Shown piece by piece: positions 1 through 8,313 of a DNA stretch of 64,000 bases. Positions within the stretch are counted from its first letter, which is position 1. Each line of letters starts with the position of its first letter. Position numbers and translations under genes: made by a program. Source of the stretch: Echinicola shivajiensis (GTDB lineage Bacteria > Bacteroidota > Bacteroidia > Cytophagales > Cyclobacteriaceae); NCBI RefSeq assembly GCF_018642165.1, contig NZ_JAHHZM010000004.1, positions 186,001 through 250,000 of the forward strand, written 5' to 3'. Below the pieces are notes generated by a model, which made no database searches, was not told the DNA's origin, and was given only the letters and a program-made list of their open reading frames with translations.

Positions 1-452
1 GACTTATTTTTCGAAATTTTTTATGGGTTAGCGTTTAAATGTTGAGTTAAAGGTAGATATTTTTTATGTAAAAAAACAAGCCTATAATTAATAAAAATAC
101 ATAAAAACTATGTTTATAGGGTTTGAAATGAATTGAAAAACCTAAAAATCTTGCTAAAAATGAAATTTGAGGTGTTTTTTATAACTATAAAAATTTTAAA
201 AATTTTTTGTTAAAAATTGAATAGTAGCAGTCTTTATGGTATTGATATTAGTTTTGAACTTATGTAAAATTCTATTTTTTATTCGTTTACCAATATTTGT
301 ATTGTTGTGTTTAGAATATTCTGTTGGTTGATAATTGAACTTATGTTTTAATTGGTTTGGAGAGATTTTTGGTATTGGTTAAAAAATGAACTTGTTTTTA
401 GTTTTTTTACAATAATTGGCGGTGATGTGGTTGATATTACGGGGTGGGCAAT
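1..452. other. AT-rich gene-free left edge
   Basis: This stretch is very AT-rich, with A and T homopolymers throughout. No reading frame here has recognisable protein features, and I see no tRNA or clear hairpin before the hemB terminator. It is probably intergenic DNA between a gene outside the window and hemB. Confidence 0.6.
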
Positions 453-485
453 AAAAAAAGCCGATCAGTTTAATTGATCGGCTTT
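453..485 (-). terminator. Rho-independent terminator of hemB
   Basis: A perfect 8-bp stem (GCCGATCA with TGATCGGC), extended by A:T pairs to 11 bp, closes a 7-nt loop. Read on the minus strand it is followed by a run of seven T. It lies 20 bp beyond the hemB stop codon, as expected for its terminator. Confidence 0.85.
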
Positions 486-503
486 GGCATGGGGTGTGTT
501 GTT

Positions 504-1472
504 TTATTTTTGCAATAGGGCAAACTCTTTGGCGAAATAACTTAAGATGATATTTGCACCGGCTCTTTTGATGCTCAGTAGGGATTCTAACATAACTCTT
601 TCGCTGTCTAGCCATCCTTTTTCTCCAGCGGCTTTTATCATGGAGTATTCTCCGCTCACATTATAGGCAGCAATGGGAAGGTTGCTGTTCTCTTTAAGGA
701 GTCTAATGACATCCAGATAGGCCAAAGCAGGTTTGACCATCATAAAATCAGCTCCCTCAGCTTCGTCAAGCTCCGCTTCAATAAGTGCTTCATGCAAATT
801 GGCGGGATCCATTTGATATGTTTTTTTATCACCTGCCTTGGGAGCAGAGTCTAGGGCATCTCTAAATGGATTGTAAAATCCACTTGCGTATTTAGCGGTA
901 TAAGACATGATCGAAACTTCTTTATGTCCATTTGTGTCCAGAGCATTTCGAAGGTAAGCAATTCGTCCATCCATCATATCAGAAGGTCCTATTATGTCGG
1001 CTCCAGCTTGTGCCTGGGCAACAGCCATTTTACCTAAGACTTCTAAAGTTTCGTCATTAAGGATTTTGCCATCTTCAACTATGCCGTCATGTCCGTCAGA
1101 ACTGTAAGGGTCCATGGCTACGTCGGTCATAATGCAAGCTTCGGGGAAGGTGGATTTGACCTTGTGTATGGCTTGTAGGTAAAATGTTTCCGGATTGTGT
1201 GATTCGGAGGCGTATTTGTCCTTTTTGTTTTCTGGGTAGGCAGGAAAGATATCGAATGCCTTTACGCCAAGATTCATGCATTCTTCAATTTCCTTTAGCA
1301 ATAGATCTATGGAGTATCTATAAATTCCAGGCATGGAAGCAACTTCTTCTTTTTTGTTGGTTCCATCAATTACGAATATGGGGAAGATAAAATCTTTAAC
1401 GGAAAGCCTGGTTTCTTCTACCATGCCTCTAATGACAGCGGACTTTCGGTTTCTTCTTGGTCTTTTATTCAT
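504..1472 (-). CDS. hemB: delta-aminolevulinic acid dehydratase (porphobilinogen synthase)
   Basis: This cytosolic enzyme condenses two 5-aminolevulinate molecules into porphobilinogen, the second common step of tetrapyrrole (haem) synthesis. The 322-residue length is normal for the family. The two active-site lysines are visible: K194 in SYTAKYASGFYNPFRDA and K247 in MMVKPALAYLD, the latter forming the Schiff base in characterised homologues. The segment that carries three zinc-binding cysteines in zinc enzymes reads TDVAMDPYSSDGHDG (about 116-130) and has no cysteine. It therefore resembles the aspartate-rich, magnesium/potassium-type enzymes; this metal assignment is inferred from family knowledge. 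The gene stands alone, between its own terminator and the rocD terminator, so it is probably monocistronic. Confidence 0.97.
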   Translation of the reverse strand: MNKRPRRNRKSAVIRGMVEETRLSVKDFIFPIFVIDGTNKKEEVASMPGIYRYSIDLLLKEIEECMNLGVKAFDIFPAYPENKKDKYASESHNPETFYLQAIHKVKSTFPEACIMTDVAMDPYSSDGHDGIVEDGKILNDETLEVLGKMAVAQAQAGADIIGPSDMMDGRIAYLRNALDTNGHKEVSIMSYTAKYASGFYNPFRDALDSAPKAGDKKTYQMDPANLHEALIEAELDEAEGADFMMVKPALAYLDVIRLLKENSNLPIAAYNVSGEYSMIKAAGEKGWLDSERVMLESLLSIKRAGANIILSYFAKEFALLQK

Positions 1473-1584
1473 GGAAAGTATAATTTCTTTTAAGTCTTGG
1501 CAAAGGTAAGAAAAAGCATCGGCTATGGGACTTAATTAGTGGTTTGGATTGGAGGATTGTAATGAGTGCTATTCCTTATAAATA

Positions 1585-1619
1585 AACAAGGCTCTTTTCT
1601 CGTGGAAAAGAGCCTTGTT
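1585..1619 (-). terminator. Terminator hairpin of rocD
   Basis: A perfect 15-bp inverted repeat (AACAAGGCTCTTTTC with GAAAAGAGCCTTGTT) encloses a 5-nt loop just beyond the rocD stop codon. Its minus-strand 3' side has only a short A/T-rich tail rather than a long T run, but the stem is very strong. It separates rocD from hemB. Confidence 0.75.
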
Positions 1620-1624
1620 GAGGT

Positions 1625-2866
1625 TTACTGTTGAAATTCTACAATGGTTTTTTCAATGATGTCGCAACATTCATGGATTTGCTCTTCTGTAATGACCAAA
1701 GGTGGGGCAAATCTGATGATGTTTCCATGTGTCGGTTTGGCAAGTAGGCCGTTTTCCTTCAGGGCCAGGCATATTTTCCATGCAGTGTCACTGTCCTCAC
1801 TATCATTAACAACAATGGCGTTTAACAGTCCCTTTCCTCTAACCAAATTGATGAGGTTTGATTTTTCAATTAGCTTTTGCATCCTGTTTCTAAATGCTTC
1901 GCCCATTTTTTGGGCGTTTTCGGCGAGCTTTTCTTCAGTGATTATATTAAGAGCTGTCATGGCTACTCTTGCTCCCAAGGGGTTTCCTCCAAAGGTTGAT
2001 CCGTGTTGTCCTGGTTTTATTACTTCCATAATATGGTCGTTGGCCAATACGGCAGATACTGGGTAGAAACCTCCTGAAATGGCTTTTCCAAGGATGAGCA
2101 TATCTGGTTTTACATCTTCATGGTCACAAGCCAGTAGTTTTCCAGTTCTTCCAATTCCTGTTTGAATTTCATCTGCTATAAATAGGGCGTTGTGTTTTTG
2201 ACAGAGTGCTGCAGCTTCTTTTAGGTAGTTTTCTTTAGGTACGTAAACTCCTGCTTCTCCTTGAATGGGTTCGACGAGGTATCCTATAATATTGTCATTT
2301 GACTCCAAGGTCTTTTTCAGTGCGTCGATATCATCGTAAGGGATCGAGATAAATCCGGGAGTATATGGGCCGAAATCTTTTCTTGCAGTTTCATCATTGG
2401 AAAAGGAGATGATTGTCGTTGTTCTGCCATGGAAGTTGTTTTCAGCTACAATAATGGTTCCTTGGTTTTCAGGAATCCCTTTTTTTTCATAACCCCATTT
2501 TCTGGCAATCTTAATGGCTGTTTCTACACCTTCTGCTCCTGTATTCATGGGTAGTACTTTGTCAAAGCTGAAATATTCACAAACGAATTTCTCAAAGATT
2601 CCTAAGATGTCGTTGTGGAAAGCCCTGGAGGTTAGTGTAAGTGTCCCCGCTTGCTCGATGAGGGCTTCTTTGATTCTTGGGTGGCAATGTCCTTGGTTGA
2701 CTGCTGAATAAGATGATAAAAAATCATAATATTTTTTACCTTCAACATCCCACATAAAAACACCATCACCCTTGGATAGCACTACTGGTAGGGGGTGGTA
2801 GTTGTGGGCTCCATATTTTTCTTCCAATTGAATCGCTTGTTTACTTGATGTGATTGATTCTAACAT
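1625..2866 (-). CDS. rocD: ornithine aminotransferase (ornithine--oxo-acid transaminase)
   Basis: This is a PLP-dependent class III aminotransferase that converts ornithine and 2-oxoglutarate to glutamate-5-semialdehyde and glutamate, linking arginine catabolism to proline and glutamate. The PLP lysine is K261 in LGKAISGGFYPV, and D232 in ADEIQTGIGRTGK should contact the pyridine nitrogen. The N-terminal NYHPLPVVLSKGDG and SSYSAVNQGHCHPRI blocks are characteristic of the ornithine subgroup rather than acetylornithine aminotransferases. The 413-residue length is typical. It is transcribed alone towards hemB. No arginase or proline gene lies beside it, so the assignment rests on the sequence itself. 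Confidence 0.94.
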   Translation of the reverse strand: MLESITSSKQAIQLEEKYGAHNYHPLPVVLSKGDGVFMWDVEGKKYYDFLSSYSAVNQGHCHPRIKEALIEQAGTLTLTSRAFHNDILGIFEKFVCEYFSFDKVLPMNTGAEGVETAIKIARKWGYEKKGIPENQGTIIVAENNFHGRTTTIISFSNDETARKDFGPYTPGFISIPYDDIDALKKTLESNDNIIGYLVEPIQGEAGVYVPKENYLKEAAALCQKHNALFIADEIQTGIGRTGKLLACDHEDVKPDMLILGKAISGGFYPVSAVLANDHIMEVIKPGQHGSTFGGNPLGARVAMTALNIITEEKLAENAQKMGEAFRNRMQKLIEKSNLINLVRGKGLLNAIVVNDSEDSDTAWKICLALKENGLLAKPTHGNIIRFAPPLVITEEQIHECCDIIEKTIVEFQQ

Positions 2867-3050
2867 AAGAATTTGATTTTTTTATTTGTATATTTGGGTC
2901 CTGTAGTTAAACAAATATAAGAAATGCGCTATGTATATAATAAGTAGTGCAAAAAAGTTGCCATAAAGCCTGCTGGAAAGATTTTCTTGAAAGAGAATAA
3001 CTAAGCCGGATGAATTACAATCATTTAGCTAATTATTTTTGGCTGCTCTT

Positions 3051-3080
3051 TTGGTTATTCCCGAAAACTTCCGATATTTG
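3051..3080 (+). promoter_or_regulatory. Putative Bacteroidetes-type promoter for the rpmB operon
   Basis: A TTG (3051-3053) is followed after 19 nt by GATATTTG (3073-3080), close to the Bacteroidetes -33 TTG / -7 TAnnTTTG consensus; only the first base of the -7 box deviates. It sits 45 bp before the rpmB start codon. The consensus is established for the phylum; use at this site is inferred. Confidence 0.4.
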
Positions 3081-3124
3081 CAAACTCAATTAGAAAAACG
3101 TCTTAAAAATTACGATCATATATC

Positions 3125-3367
3125 ATGGCAAAAGTTTGTGACATCACCGGTAAAAGACCTCGAGTAGGTAATAATGTATCGCACGCGAACAACAAGACCA
3201 AGCGTAAGTTTTATCCTAACTTGCACAAGAAAAGTTTCTATGTGCCAGAAGAGGATGCTTGGATCACGTTGAAGGTTTCTACAAAAGCATTGAGAACTAT
3301 CAATAAAAAAGGTATCAGTGCTGTTTTGAAGGAAGCTCAGGCAGAAGGACACATTATCATTAAATAA
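3125..3367 (+). CDS. rpmB: 50S ribosomal protein L28 (bL28)
   Basis: This is a structural protein of the large ribosomal subunit. The 80-residue basic sequence opens with MAKVCDITGKRPRVGNNVSHANN, the family's hallmark start, and continues with KRKFYPNLHKKSFYVP and a C-terminal LRTINKKGISAVL segment. It is the first gene of an rpmB-rpmG-DUF4295 group with 30-50 bp gaps, an arrangement common in Bacteroidetes, and ftsY follows after a terminator. The start codon is unambiguous because the N-terminus matches the family. Confidence 0.97.
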   Translation: MAKVCDITGKRPRVGNNVSHANNKTKRKFYPNLHKKSFYVPEEDAWITLKVSTKALRTINKKGISAVLKEAQAEGHIIIK

Positions 3368-3397
3368 TCATTTCCAAATCGATAAATAGATAGAGCG

Positions 3398-3580
3398 ATG
3401 GCTAAGAAAGGAAACAGAGTTCAAGTGATTTTGGAATGTACAGAGCACAAAAACAGTGGTGTTCCAGGCACTTCAAGATATATCACGACAAAAAACCGTA
3501 AAAATACTACTGAGAGATTGGAGCTTAAGAAGTACAATCCAGTCCTTAAAAAAGTAACGGTTCATAAAGAAATTAAATAA
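3398..3580 (+). CDS. rpmG: 50S ribosomal protein L33 (bL33)
   Basis: This 60-residue large-subunit protein begins [21 protein letters not shown] and has the family's [21 protein letters not shown] core. It lacks the CxxC zinc-ribbon cysteine pairs of the zinc-binding L33 variant: only C14 is present. It therefore belongs to the zinc-independent form. It lies 30 bp after rpmB in the same operon. Confidence 0.96.
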   Translation: MAKKGNRVQVILECTEHKNSGVPGTSRYITTKNRKNTTERLELKKYNPVLKKVTVHKEIK

Positions 3581-3629
3581 TTTTAAGGAGAGAATAGCTC
3601 GGGAGAGTTGTTTATAAAACCTAAAAGAT

Positions 3630-3782
3630 ATGGCTAAGAAAGTAGTAGCAACCCTGAAAAAAAAGGATGGTGTAACATACGCAAAGGTGATCAAGGCAGT
3701 TAAGTCTGATAAAACCGGTGCATACACTTTCAGAGAAGAGATGGTGCCTACCACAGATGTGAAGGATACCCTTGCAAAATAA
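3630..3782 (+). CDS. DUF4295 small basic protein (probable Bacteroidetes ribosomal protein)
   Basis: A 50-residue lysine-rich protein starts MAKKVVATLKKKDGVTYAKV and ends KDTLAK. Short DUF4295 proteins occupy exactly this position, between rpmG and ftsY, across Bacteroidetes. I recall that a Bacteroidetes-specific large-subunit protein, bL38, was seen in a Flavobacterium ribosome structure and believe it corresponds to this family, but I cannot verify that here. Its placement 49 bp after L33 and before a terminator supports cotranscription with ribosomal genes. The ATG was chosen because the reading frame is conserved in length and begins like its ribosomal neighbours. Confidence 0.88.
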   Translation: MAKKVVATLKKKDGVTYAKVIKAVKSDKTGAYTFREEMVPTTDVKDTLAK

Positions 3783-3814
3783 TTGCCTTGCTTTAATCGT
3801 AATGCAAATAGGAT

Positions 3815-3849
3815 AATCCCTCTCGATTGAATTCGGGAGGGATTTTATG
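3815..3849 (+). terminator. Terminator of the rpmB-rpmG-DUF4295 operon
   Basis: AATCCCTC pairs with GAGGGATT, and the stem extends inward through TCGA/TTCG with one T:G contact. The plus-strand side is followed by TTTTAT. It lies 32 bp after the DUF4295 stop codon and before ftsY. Confidence 0.75.
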
Positions 3850-3881
3850 ATTATATTCGGGTCTAATTTATTAAAGTGACT

Positions 3882-4847
3882 ATGGGAATTTTTGGTTTTT
3901 TTTCTAAGGATAAAAAGGAAAGCCTTGATAAGGGCCTTCAGAAATCCAGTGAAAACTTATTTTCTAAACTTGGAAAAGCCGTAATAGGCAAATCTAAGGT
4001 AGATGATGAGGTCTTGGATGAATTGGAAGAGGTGTTGATTACTTCCGATGTAGGGGTGGATACCACCATCAAGGTCATCCAGAGGATAGAGGAGCGCGTG
4101 GCCAGGGACAAATATGTCAATACCGCTGAATTGGATAAAATCCTTAGAGAAGAGATTGTAGGATTGCTCGAAGAGAGCAATGTGGAAGACCTAAGCAATT
4201 TTGAATTGCCCAAGGATAAAAAACCTTATGTCATAATGGTGGTAGGGGTGAACGGTGTAGGCAAAACCACTACCATTGGTAAATTAGCGCATCAATTTAA
4301 GTCTGCAGGAAAGTCTGTAGTCTTGGGAGCTGCTGATACTTTTAGAGCTGCTGCTGTGGATCAATTGATCCTTTGGGGTGAGAGAGTTGGGGTTCCTGTG
4401 ATTTCCCATGGCATGAATGCCGACCCAGCTTCGGTGGCATTTGACACGGTGAAGAAGGCTGTCGATATGGAAGCAGATGTTGTGATTGTGGATACAGCAG
4501 GAAGGCTGCATACCAAAGTCAACCTGATGAATGAGTTGAGTAAGATCAAGCGCGTGATGCAAAAATTTATCGATGATGCGCCACATGAAATCTTATTGGT
4601 ATTGGATGGTTCTACTGGCCAAAATGCTTTTATCCAGGCCAAAGAATTTACCAAAGCAACGGAAATCAATGCCTTGGCCATTACCAAACTGGATGGGACA
4701 GCTAAAGGCGGGGTGGTGATTGGGATATCAGATCAGTTTAAAATTCCTGTGAAATATATCGGCGTTGGGGAGAAAATGACCGATCTCCAGGTGTTCAACA
4801 GAACTGAATTTGTAGATTCCCTATTTAAGCAAGGATTAAAAGAATAG
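3882..4847 (+). CDS. ftsY: signal recognition particle receptor FtsY
   Basis: FtsY is the membrane-associated SRP GTPase that docks ribosome-nascent-chain complexes at the Sec translocon. The 321-residue protein has an N-terminal helical domain followed by the SRP GTPase: G1 loop GVNGVGKTTT (about 122-131), ADTFRAAAVDQL, the G3 DTAGRLH, and G4 TKLDGTAKGG. It lacks the long acidic N-terminal extension of the E. coli protein, as is usual in this phylum. ATG at 3882 gives MGIFGFFSKD; a GTG two codons earlier (3876) is in frame but less likely. The terminators on either side indicate a single-gene transcript. Confidence 0.96.
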   Translation: MGIFGFFSKDKKESLDKGLQKSSENLFSKLGKAVIGKSKVDDEVLDELEEVLITSDVGVDTTIKVIQRIEERVARDKYVNTAELDKILREEIVGLLEESNVEDLSNFELPKDKKPYVIMVVGVNGVGKTTTIGKLAHQFKSAGKSVVLGAADTFRAAAVDQLILWGERVGVPVISHGMNADPASVAFDTVKKAVDMEADVVIVDTAGRLHTKVNLMNELSKIKRVMQKFIDDAPHEILLVLDGSTGQNAFIQAKEFTKATEINALAITKLDGTAKGGVVIGISDQFKIPVKYIGVGEKMTDLQVFNRTEFVDSLFKQGLKE

Positions 4848-4880
4848 GAATTTAGACTCAATTGATATAAAGGTAATTTT

Positions 4881-4911
4881 ATCCCCAAAGTCTGGCTTTG
4901 GGGATTTTTTT
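4881..4911 (+). terminator. Terminator of ftsY
   Basis: A perfect 10-bp stem (ATCCCCAAAG with CTTTGGGGAT) with a 5-nt loop is followed by seven T on the plus strand, 34 bp after the ftsY stop codon. Confidence 0.9.
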
Positions 4912-4976
4912 GTACTGTTTTTTTGATGCTTACTAGAACTTTTTATAGTTTAGTTGATTTACTAATCTTTTCGTTT

Positions 4977-6137
4977 ATGTTTGACCGATTCCTTCTTTTT
5001 GCATTATCAGTCTTATGTTTCTTTGCTTGTAATAAAAATACCACTTCGAATTCTGAGTCTGAATTGCTTAATTACTCAGTGGAAATATTGGATTCTTTGG
5101 TTTTGGACTATTTGGGGCAGGTGTATCTTCAGGATATTTCTCCTGATGGCAGTAAATTTTTGGCTTATGATCAGCCTACAAAAACTTTCTTGGTATTTGG
5201 CAATAATGGGGAAATAATCAGTGAGTTGACATTGAATGGTGAAGGGCCTGGAAAATATGGAGATTATCATATAGGTAAGCCTGTGTTTATCGATGAGAAA
5301 AGTTTTTTGGTGCTTTCGGACAAAGGACATTTTAGGTATGATTTAGAAGGTCGGCTAATAAAGCATTATGGACCAGATTTCCATGGTAGAAGTCGCTTTA
5401 TTGTTTCTTCAGGTAAGAATACGGTAAAGATTGGGAAAGAAAAGGTGGTCTCTTGGTTTCAGGGGCGGTCTGACGATCTTGGGTTCTCTATACAGCGGCA
5501 AATACAGTCACGGCAATTGGAAATGCTGAATTTAGCCACTGGAGAATATGAGCCCATTGTCCCTTTTCCGAAGGAAAGTATGTTTTCTAGTAATAGTCAC
5601 CTTTTTCACGATGTACATACTCGTCCTATTTTAGCGAGTTCAAAGGAAGAGCTCTATGTTTCATTTAGTAGCGAGCCAAAGATATTTACCTATTCAGGAG
5701 CTGTTTTTGAAGCGCCCAAAAGTATCGTCTCGCTTCCATTTGAGGTATTTCATCAAGCAGAAGGAGTGGAGCAGGATATGGGAGATGGGGCATTTGATTT
5801 GACTGATTTTTATTACGGACAGATCAGGCATTTGGAGTATGTTTCTGATAATCGTTTTCTTATTGCTTATGCAGAAGGAGTTCCTCATGAGGAAGTGAAA
5901 AGTCTACATGAGCAATACAAGGATAATATGCGGAGTTTTTTTGAAGAGATAAGGAAAATTAATAAGGAACATTTGAGGGTATGGGATGGGCGGCAGCTGA
6001 GCAATGACCTGGAAGTGCCTGAGTATTTTGGCTTATTGGCCAAAGTAAATGGAGATGATGTTTGGTATGATGTAGACTTTCAAAAAAGAGAGAATGATTA
6101 TACGGTTTTTTATAAGATTAAATTGATTCAAGAATGA
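4977..6137 (+). CDS. putative lipoprotein with beta-propeller-like repeats (DUF4221-like)
   Basis: I do not recognise a precise function. Starting at ATG 4977 the protein (386 residues) has a clean signal peptide, MFDRFLLFALSVLCFFAC, with a lipobox-type cysteine at residue 18, so it is probably an exported lipoprotein. An upstream in-frame ATG (4923) would bury the signal inside a longer N-terminus. The mature part has repeated short beta-strand blocks (LQDISPDGSKFLAYD, FLVFGNNGEIISEL, FLVLSDKGHFRYDLEGRLIKHY) of the kind found in six-bladed propellers and in the Bacteroidetes DUF4221 group. The C-terminal quarter is more helical and charged. It is flanked by terminators and has no obvious operon partner. 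Confidence 0.6.
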   Translation: MFDRFLLFALSVLCFFACNKNTTSNSESELLNYSVEILDSLVLDYLGQVYLQDISPDGSKFLAYDQPTKTFLVFGNNGEIISELTLNGEGPGKYGDYHIGKPVFIDEKSFLVLSDKGHFRYDLEGRLIKHYGPDFHGRSRFIVSSGKNTVKIGKEKVVSWFQGRSDDLGFSIQRQIQSRQLEMLNLATGEYEPIVPFPKESMFSSNSHLFHDVHTRPILASSKEELYVSFSSEPKIFTYSGAVFEAPKSIVSLPFEVFHQAEGVEQDMGDGAFDLTDFYYGQIRHLEYVSDNRFLIAYAEGVPHEEVKSLHEQYKDNMRSFFEEIRKINKEHLRVWDGRQLSNDLEVPEYFGLLAKVNGDDVWYDVDFQKRENDYTVFYKIKLIQE

Positions 6138-6662
6138 GATCCAGTTTATTGTTTTTAATTAATAGGGCTAATGACTTTTAAAAACAGCAAATAAAAAGGC
6201 ACTGATTTACATCAGCGCCTCTTTGAAAAAGTAAAGCAAGGAGTTGAAAAAATATCGTTTGCTGTACGAGTATCAAAAGTATATATTTATTTGTCTGCCC
6301 CTGAATATGTGTCGTTATGAATAGTTTAAATCAGAATTTTTCTGTTAATGATTATTTAACATAAAGAGATTGGCCTTTCTGTAACCTTTGCCCTCTGGTT
6401 GTGTAGACTGCTTAATTTATACCTGATTTATTTTCTTTCTTTTATTATTTGTGACCTTCTGTAGAAGAATATAATTGTTGATTTGCATGGAATGCATAGG
6501 GTAATTGGATTGTTTTATTCTATGCAAAATGAAATTCCCTGAGCCAATTGAATGCTAAAATTTGATTAAATATTATGTTCAAATAATAGTGCTTGAGAAA
6601 TAAAAATGCCTAAATTAGGCTGTTAATTCGATTAAGCACATAACCCAACAGTTTTATAACCA
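6138..6662. other. Intergenic region with a weak hairpin and AT-rich leader
   Basis: Apart from a weak terminator-like hairpin at 6197-6220, this 525-bp stretch shows no convincing reading frame. It is AT-rich, with TTAATCGATTAA-like A/T blocks shortly before the oxidoreductase gene at 6663, whose promoter it probably contains. Confidence 0.5.
6197..6220 (+). terminator. Weak terminator-like hairpin after the propeller lipoprotein
   Basis: AGGCACTGA pairs with TCAGCGCCT apart from one A/C mismatch, around a 6-nt loop, followed by CTTTG on the plus strand. The sequence before it is A-rich, so it could act on either strand. Confidence 0.45.
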
Positions 6663-8129
6663 ATGGAAGAATCAAAAAAAACAACAACCAACAATTCACG
6701 GAGAGACTTTATCAAGAATGCAGCCTTAGCCTCTACAGTACTTATTGTTCCAAGACATGTATTGGGTGGGGTAGGTTATACTGCACCAAGTGACCAATTG
6801 AACATCGCGGCGATTGGAGCAGGAGGTAAAGGTATCAGTGATATCAAGAATGCTTCAGTTAATGGCCGTGAAAGAGTTATAGCTCTTTGCGATGTGGATT
6901 TTTCAGGATCCGCTGCGCAGTCAGTAAAGAATTTCCCAAATGCAAAATTGTATGCCGATTATAGGGAGATGCTTGACAATGAGAAGGACATTGATGCGGT
7001 AACTATTTCCACACCTGACCACGTACATGGGCCTGCTGCAAAATATGCTATGGAAAGAGGTGTACATTGTTATGTACAAAAGCCAATGACACATAATATC
7101 CGCGAAGCCAGAATGCTTACGCAAATGGCTAGGGATAAGAAAATTGTAACTCAAATGGGGAACCAAGGTGGTTCAAATCCCTATTTACAGATTGTGCAAG
7201 ATTGGATTAATGAAGGTAAAGTGGGAGCGGTTTCTAAAGTTCAGATTTGGACCAACCGTCCAGTATGGCCTCAAGGAAATTCTTTCCCTAAACCAGATCC
7301 AAGCAAAAAGCCAGATGATCTGTCTTGGGACCTATGGTTAGGCCCATCGAAGAAAATCCCTTATACACCTAATATCCATCCGTTCAACTGGCGTGGTTGG
7401 TGGGAATATGGTACTGGTGCTCTTGGAGATGTTGGGTGTCACTTGGTAGATATTCCATTCCGTACTTTGGGACTTCATTATCCTAAGGATGCAGAATGTA
7501 GTGTAGGTGCGGTTTACAGTCAAATGTGGACTCCAGACTATCATCCGGAAGGCTGTCCGGCTTCTTCTTTCATCACCTTGCACTTTGATGCAACTGAGAA
7601 AAGTAAGTCACCAATTGAGATGACATGGAGTGATGGAGGAATCCGTCCGGCTCACCCTGATATTATTCCTGCTGATCATGATATCGGAGGTGCAGAAAGT
7701 GCAAATGGTGTATTGATCATTGGTGATAAAGGAATTATCTCTACCAATATCAATGACAGTTCACCGTTGATGCCTAAGTTGTATTATAATGATGGTACTA
7801 CTGAGTTTGGACCTCAAACGGAGGACTTCCCAGAACCAGAATATGGGCACCAACGTAAGTGGGTGGATGCTTGTAAAGCAGGTTTTGGAAGTGAAGAACA
7901 TAAGGGATTGACATCTTCTTTCGATTATGCAGGTCCAATGACGGAGACTGTATTGATGGGTAACTTGGCTATCCGTAGTTATATGCTCAGAAGAGAGAAC
8001 TCTAAAGGAAGAACAGAATATTATGGTAGAAAGAAATTGCTTTGGGATGGTGAAAAAATGCAAATTACCAACCTTGAAGAGGCAAATCAGTTTGTAGGTA
8101 GGGAATACCGTCAAGGCTGGGAAGTTTAA
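6663..8129 (+). CDS. Gfo/Idh/MocA family oxidoreductase with Tat signal
   Basis: This is an NAD(P)-dependent sugar or inositol dehydrogenase-type protein of 488 residues. A twin-arginine motif, SRRDFIK (12-18), precedes a hydrophobic stretch ending in VLGG, predicting folded export to the periplasm. The Rossmann loop follows at IAAIGAGGKG (about 48-57). The family's EKP motif appears as QKPMTHN (about 138-144), with glutamine in place of glutamate. The remaining two thirds match the C-terminal oxidoreductase domain in character, including long tryptophan-rich segments. Secreted Gfo/Idh/MocA proteins of this size are abundant in Bacteroidetes that degrade polysaccharides. The substrate cannot be read from the sequence. 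It is monocistronic. Confidence 0.88.
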   Translation: MEESKKTTTNNSRRDFIKNAALASTVLIVPRHVLGGVGYTAPSDQLNIAAIGAGGKGISDIKNASVNGRERVIALCDVDFSGSAAQSVKNFPNAKLYADYREMLDNEKDIDAVTISTPDHVHGPAAKYAMERGVHCYVQKPMTHNIREARMLTQMARDKKIVTQMGNQGGSNPYLQIVQDWINEGKVGAVSKVQIWTNRPVWPQGNSFPKPDPSKKPDDLSWDLWLGPSKKIPYTPNIHPFNWRGWWEYGTGALGDVGCHLVDIPFRTLGLHYPKDAECSVGAVYSQMWTPDYHPEGCPASSFITLHFDATEKSKSPIEMTWSDGGIRPAHPDIIPADHDIGGAESANGVLIIGDKGIISTNINDSSPLMPKLYYNDGTTEFGPQTEDFPEPEYGHQRKWVDACKAGFGSEEHKGLTSSFDYAGPMTETVLMGNLAIRSYMLRRENSKGRTEYYGRKKLLWDGEKMQITNLEEANQFVGREYRQGWEV

Positions 8130-8155
8130 TTTACCATAGTTCAGAAACTACATAT

Positions 8156-8189
8156 AATTAGGCCATGACTTATTAGTCATGGCCTAATT
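8156..8189 (+). terminator. Terminator of the Gfo/Idh/MocA gene
   Basis: A perfect 15-bp inverted repeat (AATTAGGCCATGACT with AGTCATGGCCTAATT) encloses the 4-nt loop TATT, 27 bp after the stop codon. The tail TTTGTT follows on the plus strand. Confidence 0.85.
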
Positions 8190-8313
8190 TGTTATAAGAG
8201 GAATTGTTTTATCTGGGTCTGGATCTGGATGTCTTTGTCCTTTAATACTTAAATGGAAGGATATCATGCGGATTGTATAACTTTTCGTACTTTTGCAGCA
8301 AAGTAGAAAAGAT

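Noticed and set aside
2867-3124. Riboswitch or leader RNA between rocD and rpmB
   Set aside because: No conserved aptamer motif or strong stem was visible. Only the promoter-like boxes at 3051-3080 could be supported.
8210-8240. GGTCTGGATCTGGATG as a regulatory repeat before rimO
   Set aside because: Only a short CTGGAT duplication, too small to support a function.
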